Shown: positions 7,601 to 7,670 of the stretch, one piece after another
Layout: each line of letters begins with the position of its first letter
How positions within the stretch are numbered: position 1 is the first letter of the stretch
From: Candidatus Zixiibacteriota bacterium
GTDB taxonomy: Bacteria > Zixibacteria > MSB-5A5 > JAABVY01
Direction: 5' to 3'
Assembly (NCBI GenBank): GCA_014730285.1
Contig: WJIM01000145.1
Span: 1 to 7,670, forward strand
Length of the DNA stretch: 7,670 nt
Translations under genes and position numbers: made by a program
The notes under the pieces: generated by a model
Database searches by the model: none
What the model saw: only the letters and a program-made list of their open reading frames with translations
Told to the model about the DNA's origin: nothing

Positions 7601-7670
7601 AAGGTGAGATTGCTCCCGACGATACCATCACGATCTGCAAGGTCAAGGCAATCAGCTTGAGCGGCGAGAG
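4648..7670 (+). CDS. Large secreted modular protein: sialidase-like propeller, Ig/BACON-like domain, unknown C-terminal domain (3' partial)
   Basis: The frame is open for 1007 codons and runs off the window without a stop. Residues 1-22 are a signal peptide (MLKKL, hydrophobic core, AVA-22 cleavage). Residues 220-570 carry repeats alternating an 'xGxhhhhW' strand with a 'hYYRK...W-GP' strand. Two match the Asp-box rule S/T-x-D-x-G-x-x-W: STDDGASW (342-349) and TGDMGKTW (501-508). A degenerate one is KVGSNAW (272-278). This points to a sialidase/BNR-type beta-propeller, though no sialidase active-site set is evident. Residues 612-717 look like a BACON/Ig-like beta-sandwich (NNSGNVGLNYTTSSNAGWLSV; NYSGAITVDID). 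Residues 718-1007 are a cysteine-containing domain I cannot name, with TAVVIEKVTLW and EGIDWDM. The protein is exported, probably extracellular or surface-bound. The missing C-terminus might carry a dockerin or other anchor; this is unseen. It is apparently transcribed from its own promoter at 4254. Confidence 0.9.
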   Translation, partial: MLKKLSVILFLALFVFGLTAVAENVTKHEYLTTKSKPGPAAKLIADQEEMQTIGTYKPYFGQSIGQTFAPSRQLYNTTITIRDMWHNTACGRQIVYAGYYNSGCDYVYMNFPDYQVQGSTELRNVKEAIFDWAGGTWDFTVGGLATIGVQPSYYPNMGADPKNGYGVAAYHSFPTNSGWSYVGYAGACPSDMYNFAEDSLPGPPNTGNVQTGNCGDIDAESTPYIWPHMDVDTNSAGEVVVHIACNESYPAQPGDCGDVPGIETSTNVYYRKVGSNAWEGPVFMDSAYLISQLVVADKNSSDVYYCYLKPLYYNTGPLDPCDPQGEFGGYYQLGQEIVYRKSTDDGASWGPITYVTDYKSGYDDQLTDPANYDLSAMVDPDGNLHLVWFSRDRGTPDNPDDDECSIYYRGKLWHYDTNNDCISVAYDASSPQFFSGLFPTFHTAVTKPNVSWCDDKLYISFMRYGANPVGDTSFEVGAGNPSEDTVYQVADIMVVGSDLATGDMGKTWTEGINLTQTTVDSCLPGDCFHEVWPTMAPYSTDSLMLVYLEDKDPGMYYSREEGLQTESPVMFMTWPCFTMAEVGSNAALAVTPSDPTYPEIGLAPNGNTSGCTTPASFSAEVELNNSGNVGLNYTTSSNAGWLSVTFGTSGPINAGAGPRYSNNPAWTGAPGCASPATIEWTASSASLGQGNYSGAITVDIDDASIDDFDISVNLVVACEYYLPEFATVTGGCWDIDLYNTPQAGSGGDNDDLGNMTYYSCGQDSTLHPLYTEALIVGWKVGADLFVYTDNSDTHMGDLLPASLPEYQRRNARMRALSGVTVTDNTDPVGGTGYYQTEGYFCTPDSVLYGKAEYFVPFNQDTAVVIEKVTLWNESATTLTEALIGEGIDWDMEKDSNFDAGGFDPGRQLIFQYGGGAQSNIYAGLAPYDGQDANYGGAVLDNPAWIYPDTGYNIIDIYDKLTSLDGTYEVFSDSNTDLNTVFRFWEGEIAPDDTITICKVKAISLSGE
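5311..6354 (+). repeat. Degenerate beta-propeller blade repeats in the 4648 gene
   Basis: About five diverged protein repeats span residues 222-569. Each pairs a 'W/L-x-x-M-x-x-D...' strand with a hydrophobic 'LHLVWF'-like strand and then a 'hYYRK'-like strand. Examples of the first part are YIWPHMDVD (224-232), YDLSAMVDPDG (372-382) and VWPTMAPYSTD (531-541). Examples of the last part are VYYRKVG (268-274), IVYRKST (337-343), IYYRGK and MYYSREE (555-561). The spacing is irregular because of insertions. The repeat is visible only at the protein level; the DNA copies have diverged, which suggests an old domain and not a recent duplication. Confidence 0.65.

Overview
The window is bacterial. 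It holds the 3' end of one cytoplasmic redox gene and two large genes for secreted proteins, all on the + strand. Coding DNA is moderately GC-rich and the gaps are clearly AT-rich. The pairing of a surface protein of the kind common in Bacteroidetes-related phyla with a C-terminal dockerin of the 'NVSDAV..INYVFIGG' type suggests a Gram-negative member of the FCB superphylum. A Zixibacteria-like lineage is my best guess. This rests on remembered protein style, not on a search.

Layout. Positions 2-1696 encode an Old Yellow Enzyme/2,4-dienoyl-CoA reductase type flavoprotein whose N-terminus lies before the window. A 719-base AT-rich gap follows (1697-2415). It has no gene I can support, one good hairpin and an orphan Shine-Dalgarno-like sequence. 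Positions 2416-4104 encode a complete 562-residue secreted protein: a signal peptide, a probable beta-helical surface domain, a type I dockerin and a short acidic calcium-binding-like tail. A strong intrinsic terminator at 4135-4163 closes that unit. A new promoter at 4254-4282 (TTGACA, 17-base gap, TATTAT) then starts a leader of about 358 bases. The leader has paired structures, two competing partners for its 5' end, and a possible 24-codon leader peptide with a near-perfect Shine-Dalgarno sequence. From 4648 a single open frame runs to the window end (1007 codons, no stop). It encodes a secreted modular protein with a sialidase-like beta-propeller bearing Asp boxes, an Ig/BACON-like domain and a C-terminal domain I cannot name.

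How they relate. The redox enzyme seems unrelated to the other two. The two secreted proteins are probably separate transcription units, given the terminator and promoter between them, but both are exported and of the extracellular or surface type. The most unusual material is non-coding: the long structured leader of the 4648 gene and the unexplained gap at 1697-2415. I saw no mobile element, CRISPR array, tRNA or rRNA.
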